Shown here: positions 1 through 7,254 of the stretch, piece by piece
Layout: every line of letters starts with the position of its first letter
How positions within the stretch are numbered: the stretch's first letter is position 1
Source of the DNA: Kordiimonas laminariae
GTDB lineage: Bacteria; Pseudomonadota; Alphaproteobacteria; Sphingomonadales; Kordiimonadaceae
Length of the DNA stretch: 64,000 nucleotides
Assembly: GCF_023008165.1 (NCBI RefSeq)
Contig: NZ_JAKQZA010000005.1
Location: 124,001-188,000, forward strand
Direction: 5' to 3'
Made by a program: the position numbers and the translations under genes
Notes under the pieces: generated by a model
What the model was told of the DNA's origin: nothing
Database searches by the model: none
The model's input: the letters and a program-made list of their open reading frames with translations, nothing else

Positions 1-949
1 AATCTGTTTTGAGAAGGTCTTCAAACGCGCTGTTAATCGCATCCTTGGCCTTTTCCTTACGAGACATGTTTTCCACCGCAAGCTGGTTCAGCTTCCCAAG
101 CCCTGTGGGGCTTTCCTTATGGGCTTGCAGCGCTTGTTCGCCCGCTTCGAAGCATTTACGGAGTTCCTGAAAACCTGCAGTTACACGAGCGGCAGCATCA
201 GCACCCTCACCACCATAAGGAAGCGAGCGGCACAAACTGAGGCATTCATCAAGGCCTGCCAGCGCGGAGCGGTAACGGAAAATAAGCCCCAAAGACCAAT
301 CAATATCAGTACGGCCATCAAGATCAAACCCAACCCAGCTCGCAACCGTCGCCACCCGTGGGCGCAGGTTTTTATAATCATCCGGGTAAAGTTCAGCGGC
401 GCGATCAAAAACAACTTCATAGAAACGGCGGATAGAACGGCGAATATTTGAAACAGCAACCCGCGCATACTCAAGCTCTTCATAAAGCGTTGGGGAGGTT
501 TGCGGCTGCACGCTATCAAGCGGCATATTTTCAGTGGCTTTTGCCGTATCCCCACCTTTTGCCAGCGCACAGAGATATTTCTCAGCATAAGCCCAGGCAT
601 CTGTTGAAAGCGAAAAAGTTGGATGCGCGGTTACTACAAGCCCAGCCACATCATCTTCGATTTTGGCTTTAAAAGCTTCAAAAGGCAGTTTAGCGCCCTT
701 GTCATCCACACCAAGGCCATCAACCAGCGCTTCAAGGCGGGTAATATTTTTATCCGCCACCAGTTCTGTCCATTGGCTGGACATACGCTTTAACCGATCA
801 TCGAGGCAGCGACGGCCCCGATCTTTCAAATCTGCAGATAAATCTGCGAGCGTTTTTTCCCCACCAATCAGGCCTGAAGCTAAGCCATACGCTGCTGATA
901 AATGTTGTCTTCTTGTTTCGCCTTTAAGCAAAGTTGCCTGTTCAGCCAT
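1..949 (-). CDS. Divergent phosphoenolpyruvate carboxylase-like protein, N-terminal part (runs off left edge)
   Basis: An open frame of 316 codons reads from an ATG at 949 to the window edge without a stop. Upstream of the ATG is a good ribosome binding site (GAGGA, about 6 nt away). Residues 107-111 read TAHPT, the PEP carboxylase loop with the catalytic histidine, but the next residue is F where the family has E. Residues 203-213 read ASWVGFDLDGR, matching the family's GSW(M/I)GGDRDGNP block in a degraded form. The helical stretch between them (residues 155-190) also fits the family. PEP carboxylase makes oxaloacetate from PEP and bicarbonate in the cytoplasm. Family enzymes are about 880-930 residues, so the C-terminal two thirds lies outside. 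Whether this divergent form is catalytic is uncertain. Confidence 0.72.
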   Translation of the reverse strand, partial: MAEQATLLKGETRRQHLSAAYGLASGLIGGEKTLADLSADLKDRGRRCLDDRLKRMSSQWTELVADKNITRLEALVDGLGVDDKGAKLPFEAFKAKIEDDVAGLVVTAHPTFSLSTDAWAYAEKYLCALAKGGDTAKATENMPLDSVQPQTSPTLYEELEYARVAVSNIRRSIRRFYEVVFDRAAELYPDDYKNLRPRVATVASWVGFDLDGRTDIDWSLGLIFRYRSALAGLDECLSLCRSLPYGGEGADAAARVTAGFQELRKCFEAGEQALQAHKESPTGLGKLNQLAVENMSRKEKAKDAINSAFEDLLKTD

Positions 950-1034
950 GGTCAATTCCTCAACTCAATTGCTGCTAATAAATGATGAACTTTATGGTGG
1001 GGCGTATTTGTGTTTTTTTATATGCCGCTCGTAT

Positions 1035-1077
1035 AAATTATGTTGCGCAAAATAGCAAGTATTCAGCAACATAATTT
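1035..1077. repeat. Perfect 12-bp inverted repeat between divergent genes
   Basis: AAATTATGTTGC at 1035-1046 is repeated as its exact reverse complement GCAACATAATTT at 1066-1077, with a 19-base spacer. It lies 86-128 bases upstream of the PEPC-like start and 85 bases upstream of the IMPACT-family start. There is no T-run on either side, so a regulator binding site is more likely than a terminator. The regulator is unknown. Confidence 0.6.
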
Positions 1078-1125
1078 CAAAATACTATCATAAAAATATC
1101 ATTACAACCATCAAGCAAACGGAAT

Positions 1126-1155
1126 TTGACACTCTTCCCGCCACAGGCCTATAGA
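1126..1155 (+). promoter_or_regulatory. Sigma-70 type promoter for the IMPACT-family gene, probably leaderless
   Basis: TTGACA at 1126-1131 and TATAGA at 1150-1155 are separated by 18 bases. The only sensible ATG of the next gene begins at 1162, seven bases after the -10 box. Transcription should therefore start on or next to the start codon, which fits the absence of a Shine-Dalgarno sequence there. Confidence 0.6.
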
Positions 1156-1161
1156 TGCGCC

Positions 1162-1518
1162 ATGCAGATTTTCGAAGGCATCATATCAGACCGCGGCTCC
1201 AAATATGCGGTATCAGGCGCACCGTGCAAAAACGCTGATGAAGCAAAAGCTTTTATCAAACAGCTTTGCCGTAAAAAGAAGTTTGCCAAGGCAACCCATA
1301 ACACTTGGGGCCTCTTGTCCTCCGGTGAAGGCGCTATCAAGAATGATGACGGTGAAAGCGGTGCGGGCATGATTATTGTGCGTATGCTGGAGCGGGAAGA
1401 ACTGAAAGATCATATCATTGTAGTAACCCGCTGGTATGGCGGCAAACATTTGGGTGGTGACCGTTTCCGCCATGTGCAGGATGCGGTTCACTATTATATG
1501 GCACATGCTTTCAGCTAG
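1162..1518 (+). CDS. IMPACT / UPF0029 N-terminal-domain protein
   Basis: A 118-residue protein that is essentially one IMPACT-N (UPF0029) domain. The family signature is seen as VVTRWYGGKHLGGDRFRHV near residues 88-106, preceded by NDDGESGAG. The GGDRF version is closer to the eukaryotic IMPACT form (RWYGG..LG.DRF) than to bacterial YigZ, which has a different block and a second domain. Eukaryotic IMPACT modulates the translation kinase GCN2; bacterial members are thought to bind RNA or ribosomes, but no reaction is known. I chose ATG 1162 over an upstream in-frame TTG at 1126 because that TTG is part of the -35 box. The gene is divergent from the PEPC-like gene. Confidence 0.8.
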   Translation: MQIFEGIISDRGSKYAVSGAPCKNADEAKAFIKQLCRKKKFAKATHNTWGLLSSGEGAIKNDDGESGAGMIIVRMLEREELKDHIIVVTRWYGGKHLGGDRFRHVQDAVHYYMAHAFS

Positions 1519-1550
1519 ACGCTTCCCCAAAAAGCCTGTACCTAGGCGCC

Positions 1551-2657
1551 ATGACTGCTGATTTAGAAATATTCCTCTCGACCGTACCGGGCTTAGAGAA
1601 TGCGCTCCTTGCTGAAGCTCTGGAAAAAAACTTCACAGATGCTGAAAAGACCAAGGGTGGTGTTACCGTACGTGGCAATTGGCCTGAAGTATGGCGCGCG
1701 AACCTGATGATGCGCGGTGCCAGCAAGGTTCTTGTGCGGCTTGGATCTTTCAAAGTTCAGCATCTGGCAAAGCTTGATAAGCAGGCACGCAAATTCCCGT
1801 GGGGGGATACATTACGCCCCGATGTGCCTGTACGTGTTGAAGTAAGCACGAAGAAATCCCGTATCTACCACTCTAAAGCTGCTGCAGAGCGGTTGGAGAC
1901 GGCCATCCGCGAAGAGCTGGGCGCTGAAATTTCAGCTGACGCCGACCTGTGTATCAAAATACGTATTGTAAACGATATCTGTACGATCAGCCTTGATACA
2001 TCTGGTGAAGGCCTTCACAAGCGCGGCCACAAGGAAGCCGTGAACAAAGCACCTATGCGCGAAAATCTAGCAGCTCTTCTTTTAAGAGAATGCGGCTATG
2101 AAGGAACAGAACCTGTTGTTGACCCAATGTGTGGTTCGGGCACATTCGTGATTGAAGCTGCTGAAATTGCAGCAAGCCTTACGCCCGGAAGAACAAGAAA
2201 CTTTGCCTTTGAGAAGCTGGCAAGCTTCAATCAGGAAGCTTGGGAAGCACTGAAAGCACAAAACAAAGCCGAAGAAACAAACATGCAGTTTTACGGGTTT
2301 GACCGGGACTCTGGTGCCGTAAAAATGAGCGCCGCAAACGCCAAACGTGCGGGTGTGGAAAGCTTAACCATCTTCACCAAACAAGCCATTAGTGAACTTA
2401 CCCCACCGGATGGCCCCAAAGGGCTGGTGATTATAAACCCACCTTACGGGGCGCGTATCGGTGATGTTAAAAAACTGCAGCCGCTCTATGAAACGCTTGG
2501 GAAAACCCTGAAAGCCGGTTTCAGAGGCTGGCGTATTGGCCTTGTTACCAACAACGATGATCTCGCCAAAGCGTGTGGCCTGCCTTTCAGGAAAAAGAAA
2601 ACAGCTTTTTCACATGGCGGCATCCCGGTAAAGCTTTATTCCACGCTACGAATCTGA
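1551..2657 (+). CDS. THUMP-domain class I rRNA/tRNA methyltransferase (RlmL-like)
   Basis: A 368-residue S-adenosylmethionine-dependent RNA methyltransferase. The N-terminal 150 residues fit a ferredoxin-like plus THUMP RNA-binding module. The methyltransferase core follows, with the SAM loop DPMCGSGTF near residue 190 and the catalytic NPPYG motif near residue 296, typical of N2-guanine methylation. E. coli RlmL methylates G2445 of 23S rRNA but is fused to RlmK; here only the RlmL-like half exists, at the usual length for the stand-alone form. The precise target base cannot be read from sequence. It starts 32 bases after the IMPACT-family gene, and its last 12 bases overlap the convergent methyltransferase gene. 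Confidence 0.82.
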   Translation: MTADLEIFLSTVPGLENALLAEALEKNFTDAEKTKGGVTVRGNWPEVWRANLMMRGASKVLVRLGSFKVQHLAKLDKQARKFPWGDTLRPDVPVRVEVSTKKSRIYHSKAAAERLETAIREELGAEISADADLCIKIRIVNDICTISLDTSGEGLHKRGHKEAVNKAPMRENLAALLLRECGYEGTEPVVDPMCGSGTFVIEAAEIAASLTPGRTRNFAFEKLASFNQEAWEALKAQNKAEETNMQFYGFDRDSGAVKMSAANAKRAGVESLTIFTKQAISELTPPDGPKGLVIINPPYGARIGDVKKLQPLYETLGKTLKAGFRGWRIGLVTNNDDLAKACGLPFRKKKTAFSHGGIPVKLYSTLRI

Positions 2658-3272
2658 TTTTTTTGCCACAATAAACAGCCCTTTATTTTTAGCGGGTTGC
2701 CAATCATAGAGAATCTCAAAGCCCGCAGCCCTCATGCTGGCTCTGAGTTCATCTGCCGAAAAGACTTTCACAAACGGCAACAACCGCAGCGCACGACCAA
2801 CAGGCAGGATATATTTCATCCACGCCATGAAATCGGCAATACATGCTGTGCTGGTTATAAACACACCGCCAGGCTTTAGGGCAGCATGAGCTTTTGCCAT
2901 CAGTGCCTCTTTATCCGCCACCAGATGCAAAAGACTAAGCGCTAAAACAGCATCCTTGCTTTCAGACGCCACTTGCAGATCATCAGAATCCAGAACACGA
3001 AAATCGATGTTATCTACACCTTCGCTTTCCGCCTTCGAACGCGCGATGCTGATCATGTTTTCCGATATATCCACCGCATCAATATGCTTTACAAAGGGCG
3101 CATGTAAAACTGCTGTAGACCCTGTACCGCAACCGATTTCCAGAAGTTCAGATTCAGGTGTGAAATACTCCCGGCTGATTTCCAGCTTTTTTTCGTATGC
3201 CGCTTCATCAGCAATAGGTGATTTGGAATATTTCGTTGCTATTCTATTCCAGAAAGATGCGGAATGAGCCAT
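2646..3272 (-). CDS. Class I SAM-dependent methyltransferase, substrate unknown
   Basis: A 208-residue soluble methyltransferase of the type 11 fold. Motif I, LLEIGCGTGSTAV, is at about residues 43-55; an acidic motif II follows (HIDAVDISENM), and the post-I region LSLLHLVADKEALM is intact. There is no membrane segment or accessory domain. This family methylates small molecules, quinones or lipids, and nothing here fixes the substrate. A GAGGGG Shine-Dalgarno stands before the ATG at 3272. Its 3' end overlaps the convergent RlmL-like gene by 12 bases. It is followed upstream by the MarR gene on the same strand, 95 bases away, so joint transcription is possible but not shown. Confidence 0.8.
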   Translation of the reverse strand: MAHSASFWNRIATKYSKSPIADEAAYEKKLEISREYFTPESELLEIGCGTGSTAVLHAPFVKHIDAVDISENMISIARSKAESEGVDNIDFRVLDSDDLQVASESKDAVLALSLLHLVADKEALMAKAHAALKPGGVFITSTACIADFMAWMKYILPVGRALRLLPFVKVFSADELRASMRAAGFEILYDWQPAKNKGLFIVAKKSDS

Positions 3273-3367
3273 CTATTTCCCCTCTCATGGCAAGCGCGCC
3301 TTTAAAACATATGGAGAGGAAAAATCCAGCTACAAGCTAAACCTAGGTATAGTTCTCGTTATCTGTA

Positions 3368-3901
3368 CTAATGAATATGTTCAGCACATATACGGTCAGC
3401 ATCATCACTGGAAAGCGCCACTTTTAAAAGCCCGCAACCATGCTCTGGGAAGTCAGTGTGTTCTACCTGAAAATATTTACAAGTTTTGCAAGCGCCAAAG
3501 GCCTTGCCGCCACGTTTCTCAAGGGTATCTAAAAGCAGCTTTTCAAGCCCTGCTTCTAGTTCAGCAGAAACTGTATCTTGTACCTGTACAAACTGCCGTA
3601 CAGGGTCTTCCTGAAGCAATTCACCCCCTGCCTCCGTAAGGTTGATATGAATATTTCTTTTGTCCGTTGGGTCTGATGATTTTTCAATCAAACCTTTCCG
3701 TTCAAGCGCTGCAAGCGTTTGGGAAACAGTCCCCTTTGTCATGCCCAAATAGGCGGTAACTGCAGAAGGGGAGCGTGAAAACCGGTTCGCACGCCCAAGA
3801 TAACGCAAGGCTTCCCACTGAGTAGGTTTCAAACCGTGGGTGTGAGCATCATTCTGGAGCACACGCCCAATACGTTCCAAAAGGATAGCAATATTATTCA
3901 T
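3368..3901 (-). CDS. MarR-family regulator with C-terminal four-cysteine motif
   Basis: A 177-residue winged-helix regulator. Residues 25-95 form the MarR DNA-binding domain, with the recognition region MTKGTVSQTLAALERKGLI and wing SSDPTDKRN. The C-terminal tail is unusual for MarR: it holds Cys138, Cys141, Cys156 and Cys172 with several nearby histidines, a plausible metal, Fe-S or redox-sensing site. ATG 3901 has GGTGG 10 bases upstream; an in-frame ATG at 3910 is too close to that site but cannot be excluded. Both this gene and the divergent secreted-protein gene carry the same 9-bp site just upstream, which suggests autoregulation and control of the neighbour. The ligand is unknown. Confidence 0.85.
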   Translation of the reverse strand: MNNIAILLERIGRVLQNDAHTHGLKPTQWEALRYLGRANRFSRSPSAVTAYLGMTKGTVSQTLAALERKGLIEKSSDPTDKRNIHINLTEAGGELLQEDPVRQFVQVQDTVSAELEAGLEKLLLDTLEKRGGKAFGACKTCKYFQVEHTDFPEHGCGLLKVALSSDDADRICAEHIH

Positions 3902-3919
3902 TTCAATCATGCCACCATA

Positions 3920-3989
3920 GTATCGACTAAAAACTTTTCTTGCAAGCGGAAGATTTCCTGTGTATATCACATTTGTTTCGAGTCGATAC
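3920..3989. promoter_or_regulatory. Paired operator candidates between MarR and secreted-protein genes
   Basis: GTATCGACT at 3920-3928 and its exact reverse complement AGTCGATAC at 3981-3989. Read towards each gene the two sites align further as GTTTnnAGTCGATAC. Each copy lies 10-19 bases upstream of its gene's start codon, so bound repressor would block both. The likely binder is the adjacent MarR protein (inference). Confidence 0.6.
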
Positions 3990-4004
3990 CAATGGAGAAG
4001 CCCA

Positions 4005-4724
4005 ATGAAATATCTTGCTCTTACAGCCCTGTTTCTATCGCTTGCTGCCGAGCCTTCCTTTGCCCATGACATCGTGAGCAAGAAAGACAAAAGCAAAAAA
4101 GCCGCGTTCGACATCACCAAAGCCTCTGCCACCACTGACGGCAGGCTAGCGACCTTTATGATGGAAGTTGCTGGCACCGCTGGTAGTGAAAAACCAAAAG
4201 CAACTGGCCAGCTAAATGGTGCAAAGGTGGAAAGCTACGTTTGGCCAACAAGCCTTGACCCGGCAACCGTTGGGTTTGATCCCAAAAGCGGCATCCTAGC
4301 ACTCGCTATCACCGCCCACCCTGATTTCGATGACACCCCCCTTTATGATGAAAATCAGGATGGTGACCCTGCAAATGACGGTAAAGACTGGCATTCCCAC
4401 TGGGTAGTTCTCACCCAGGATAGCAAATGCGGCGCAGGCTTAAAGGTGCGTGATGTATCCCCTGGTGTTGATATGCTCCCCGCTACTGCCCCCATGCTTC
4501 CAATCGCGCTTGATAGCCCGGGCATGAGCCCAATCCTTACGGGTAGTACTGCAAAAATCACGGTGCCTGTAAAAGGTAGCGAAGGAATTTCTTTTGATGC
4601 TGTAACAGCCGAACTGCAAGTGAACACAAGTACTGATACACCGCTCTTATGCGTAACCGGTGTTCATGATGTAGCGTCTGGCGATTTATCACTGCCCGGC
4701 ATCGTAATGGCCGAAAAGGAATAA
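4005..4724 (+). CDS. Secreted protein of unknown function, divergent from MarR gene
   Basis: A 239-residue protein with a clear signal peptide: MKYLALTALFLSLAAEPSFA, then cleavage before HD. The mature part is soluble and has a D/N-rich loop (DENQDGDPANDGKDWHSHW, about residues 110-128) that looks able to bind Ca2+ or another metal, followed by a conserved-looking WVVLTQD strand. Two cysteines are present, one in the centre and one near the C terminus. I do not recognise the family. GGAGAAG stands four bases before ATG 4005, which rules out longer in-frame starts. The 9-bp operator it shares with the MarR gene suggests expression is released by that regulator's signal. Confidence 0.75.
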   Translation: MKYLALTALFLSLAAEPSFAHDIVSKKDKSKKAAFDITKASATTDGRLATFMMEVAGTAGSEKPKATGQLNGAKVESYVWPTSLDPATVGFDPKSGILALAITAHPDFDDTPLYDENQDGDPANDGKDWHSHWVVLTQDSKCGAGLKVRDVSPGVDMLPATAPMLPIALDSPGMSPILTGSTAKITVPVKGSEGISFDAVTAELQVNTSTDTPLLCVTGVHDVASGDLSLPGIVMAEKE

Positions 4725-4787
4725 CACAGTTCCACTCTTCCTCCTCTCTGCTGGCAAGGTGACATTTCTGATAGTGTATAGACAGCT

Positions 4788-4904
4788 CTTCTGAATAAAC
4801 CTCCATATTGAAGGCATTTGATAACAGAGCCCACTTAGCTGATATCAGATGCTATTCAGAAGACGTCACCACCGGTGGAGAGGGGGTTCCCTTGTTGGAG
4901 AACC
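4788..4904 (+). promoter_or_regulatory. Structured leader or operator region before the thioredoxin-fold pair
   Basis: TCTTCTGAATA at 4788-4798 has an exact reverse complement at 4853-4863. Inside is the 10-bp palindrome CTGATATCAG (4839-4848). Downstream is another, CCACCGGTGG (4869-4878), then a small hairpin GGTTC/GAACC (4885-4889/4900-4904) that encloses the GGAG ribosome binding site of the 79-residue gene. A regulatory RNA or a compound operator are both possible. Confidence 0.45.
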
Positions 4905-4907
4905 TCA

Positions 4908-5147
4908 ATGAGCAATACACAAAACAGTTTCCCGCAAACGCTTGTAACCACAACACCTGAAGAAGGGTTTAATCTGGCTATCAAGCTTGCCCGTCTTGCT
5001 GTGCGTGCCACCCAACCTGACAAGAATAAACTTATGGCACTGAGGCCTGAGTATGCAGAAAATGCGGATAGCTTAATTGCCGCAAGCCACGTGGTTGCTA
5101 TCCATTTTCAAACCATTGCTCAGGCAAACTGTCACTGGAAATATTGA
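4908..5147 (+). CDS. Small hypothetical protein (79 aa)
   Basis: A short soluble protein beginning MSNTQNSFPQTL, mostly helical in composition, with one cysteine near the C terminus and no signal peptide or membrane segment. I do not recognise a family. ATG 4908 has GGAG at 4897-4900, a good spacing; an in-frame GTG at 4875 has none. Its stop codon is one base from the start of the thioredoxin-fold gene, so the two are very likely co-transcribed and translationally linked. That tight pairing suggests a partner role, but no function can be given. Confidence 0.65.
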   Translation: MSNTQNSFPQTLVTTTPEEGFNLAIKLARLAVRATQPDKNKLMALRPEYAENADSLIAASHVVAIHFQTIAQANCHWKY

Positions 5148-5148
5148 T

Positions 5149-5682
5149 ATGAAAACTGCACCAGAACTCGATGTAACGGAATGGCTCAACACCACGGAGC
5201 CGCTAAACCTTCAGAAACTAAGAGGTAAGGTGGTGGTGATTGAAGCCTTTCAGATGCTTTGCCCGGGATGTGTTTCCCATAGCTTGCCTCAGGCCATAAA
5301 AATTGCACAACTTTTCCCGCAAAAAGATGTTCAGGTTATCGGCCTGCACACAGTATTTGAACATCACGCTGCACAAGGTAGCCGTGAAGCGCTAGAGGCC
5401 TTTATTCACGAATATAAAATCCCTTTCCCTGTGGCAATTGACAGACAAACGGATAAACATCTGCCAGCAACCATGGAAACATACCAAATGCAAGGCACAC
5501 CGACCTTAATTCTTGTTGATAAGGAAGGCCGCCTAAGAAAACAGAAATTCGGTATGACAAACGATATGCAAATTGGTGCTGAAATTATGTCGCTGATCGG
5601 TGAAAACTCTGCCCCTGAACCGGAAACAGAGAACAGCCCACCTCAGGCCGGAACATGCACAGATGAAGGTTGTAGCATCTAA
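5149..5682 (+). CDS. Thioredoxin-fold (TlpA/AhpC-like) protein with CPGC motif
   Basis: A 177-residue cytoplasmic protein. The active-site-like motif C38-P-G-C41 follows the strand VVVIEAFQML, and the cis-proline region GTPTLILVDKEG is present, so this is a thioredoxin/TlpA-type fold. CPGC is an atypical redox motif; the family usually has CxxC with W or P-H variants. There is no signal peptide, unlike periplasmic TlpA. The tail is acidic and proline-rich and ends with two more cysteines (C170, C175), which could exchange with the active site or bind a metal. It starts one base after the 79-residue gene and ends one base from a convergent gene. Its substrate is unknown. Confidence 0.8.
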   Translation: MKTAPELDVTEWLNTTEPLNLQKLRGKVVVIEAFQMLCPGCVSHSLPQAIKIAQLFPQKDVQVIGLHTVFEHHAAQGSREALEAFIHEYKIPFPVAIDRQTDKHLPATMETYQMQGTPTLILVDKEGRLRKQKFGMTNDMQIGAEIMSLIGENSAPEPETENSPPQAGTCTDEGCSI

Positions 5683-5683
5683 A

Positions 5684-6205
5684 TTACCGTAAATTCCAGA
5701 GACGGAGAAATTCGTCTCTGAGCTCCGTTTTATCTCTACTCAACGCCTGAGATGGTATAACTGGGATATCAACGAACAGTGAATAGCTTTTACCTTCGCG
5801 ATCAGGAAAACGGTGAATAACCTGCCCGTTTTTCACACCAATTTCCCTCTTGGCGAAACCACCATCATCAAGCTCCACCAGAACTTGGTCAAACGGTGTA
5901 TTATGTCCGTGTGATAACTGGTTTCCCGAGAACTCAAACACATCACCTAACTTCTCAGTAAAACCCATTTTTCCTGTTTTCTTGTCTCCTCTGGATAAAA
6001 CCAAAGCTACAAGAATTCCTATCGCAAAACTTTGTATCTCTGGAAACTCATCAAACACAAGGTAGAAACAGACTGTAATCACTATAACGATAGCGATATA
6101 TTTGCCAATAAAGAGCAATATCGATTTTAACTCCCTGAGACGGGATGGGTCATACGCAGTTTGTAGCTTTTCTTTCTCGGTCAATGCCTTCCCCCTTATG
6201 CTCAT
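5684..6205 (-). CDS. Hypothetical membrane protein with two transmembrane helices
   Basis: A 173-residue protein. A charged N-terminal 28 residues is followed by two adjacent hydrophobic segments (about 29-50 and 58-71), then a hydrophilic C-terminal domain of about 100 residues that is rich in charged residues and begins near SRGDKKTGK. The arrangement suggests an inner-membrane hairpin with both ends in the cytoplasm. I do not recognise a family. The start at ATG 6205 is the only reasonable one. It converges with the thioredoxin-fold gene, one base apart, and is 26 bases from the thioesterase gene on the same strand, which would be transcribed ahead of it. Confidence 0.6.
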   Translation of the reverse strand: MSIRGKALTEKEKLQTAYDPSRLRELKSILLFIGKYIAIVIVITVCFYLVFDEFPEIQSFAIGILVALVLSRGDKKTGKMGFTEKLGDVFEFSGNQLSHGHNTPFDQVLVELDDGGFAKREIGVKNGQVIHRFPDREGKSYSLFVDIPVIPSQALSRDKTELRDEFLRLWNLR

Positions 6206-6231
6206 TGCGCTAAAGAAGATGTAGGCACTAG

Positions 6232-7026
6232 CTATTCAAAATACACCATACATTGCCGTGAGATAGCACAGAGGTTGCCGTCTTCATCGAAAATACGGCC
6301 ATCTTGCTGGCTATAACCATTTGCCGCTGCCTCTAAGGTGTAATCCAGATACATCCACTCTGATGTTACCTCTTCCGGCGGACGAACAAATTCAAGTGAC
6401 CATGAAAGAGAGCTTACCCTCACAAGTTTCTTGAAATGAGACAGCATGATAGGTGGCGGCATATCTGCAAGCGCTACGATCCGCTCCTCAGGGTATGCAC
6501 TCATATCTTCTGTATGCTTTACCCACATGCCGCAGCGACGATCTTCCATACCAGAAAGCGGGATACCACCGCCTGTCCAGTGAATATCAAAATGCTTCAG
6601 AAAATTCGGGATACTGCCCATATTTTTGGGCATCAGCGGCACGCTTTCACGAGGCTCTGGTTTAAACTCAGATGCCTGCGGCACAAATTTAGCTTCCCGC
6701 GGCAGGCCAAAAGCTGCACTTGCATGAAGATGTATACCGGAATCGTCCGCTACATCAGCTGTCATCTGGGTAACAGATTTACCCTCTCTCAGCACACGCG
6801 GCACCACATTTGTGGGCGTGATAGGTGTAGGCCCAACAAAATTTACCAAAAGCGAACGCAAGGATTTGGGGTCTGACAGTTGCTTTTTCATGCCTGTAAC
6901 CGCCATCGAGGCCACAAGGCCACCAAAGGCGGCCCGCCCCTGCTGCCAGCTCGGAGACAGGTGCGTTGACATATCTTCGTTTGTTTCAATGTCTTTCAAA
7001 ATTTCCGTCAGCATCCGCTCAGACAT
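6232..7026 (-). CDS. Acyl-CoA thioesterase, TesB/4HBT_3-like double hotdog
   Basis: A 264-residue protein with the two-hotdog layout of TesB-type thioesterases. The first hotdog has QGRAAFGGLVASMA near residues 28-41, and the second has the family's RPPEEVTSEWMYLDYTLEAAANGYSQQ region near 210-240 before the final R.C.VYFE strand. These enzymes hydrolyse medium or long acyl-CoA to free acid and CoA in the cytoplasm. ATG 7026 was chosen because GAGGAA stands seven bases upstream; the longer frame from 7059 lacks a site. It stands alone apart from the downstream membrane protein gene. Substrate chain length is unknown. Confidence 0.78.
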   Translation of the reverse strand: MSERMLTEILKDIETNEDMSTHLSPSWQQGRAAFGGLVASMAVTGMKKQLSDPKSLRSLLVNFVGPTPITPTNVVPRVLREGKSVTQMTADVADDSGIHLHASAAFGLPREAKFVPQASEFKPEPRESVPLMPKNMGSIPNFLKHFDIHWTGGGIPLSGMEDRRCGMWVKHTEDMSAYPEERIVALADMPPPIMLSHFKKLVRVSSLSWSLEFVRPPEEVTSEWMYLDYTLEAAANGYSQQDGRIFDEDGNLCAISRQCMVYFE

Positions 7027-7254
7027 GCATATTTCCTCATTTAATCGGTACAAACCCATCGTTTATGGGCCAAATATAAAAGCTCTTCTAGTCAATTATC
7101 GTCGGCACCACAATGGTTGTTTAATAATGAAACTAGAATTTGAAAACTTCATGTCAACGCCCCCAGAAAAGAAATTCAAAACATCTCGCCATAAGACCTT
7201 TTTTCTGCCACAAGGCCTTGTATAGTATCAGAATAACTGGTTTTCGGAGGCATT

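Noticed and set aside
1126-1161. TTG at 1126 as the start of the IMPACT-family gene
   Set aside because: The TTG is part of the -35 box, has no ribosome binding site, and adds 12 residues not found in the family.
4788-4863. Small transposon-like element bounded by 11-bp inverted repeats
   Set aside because: It is only 76 bases, has no target-site duplication beside the arms and no relation to a known element.
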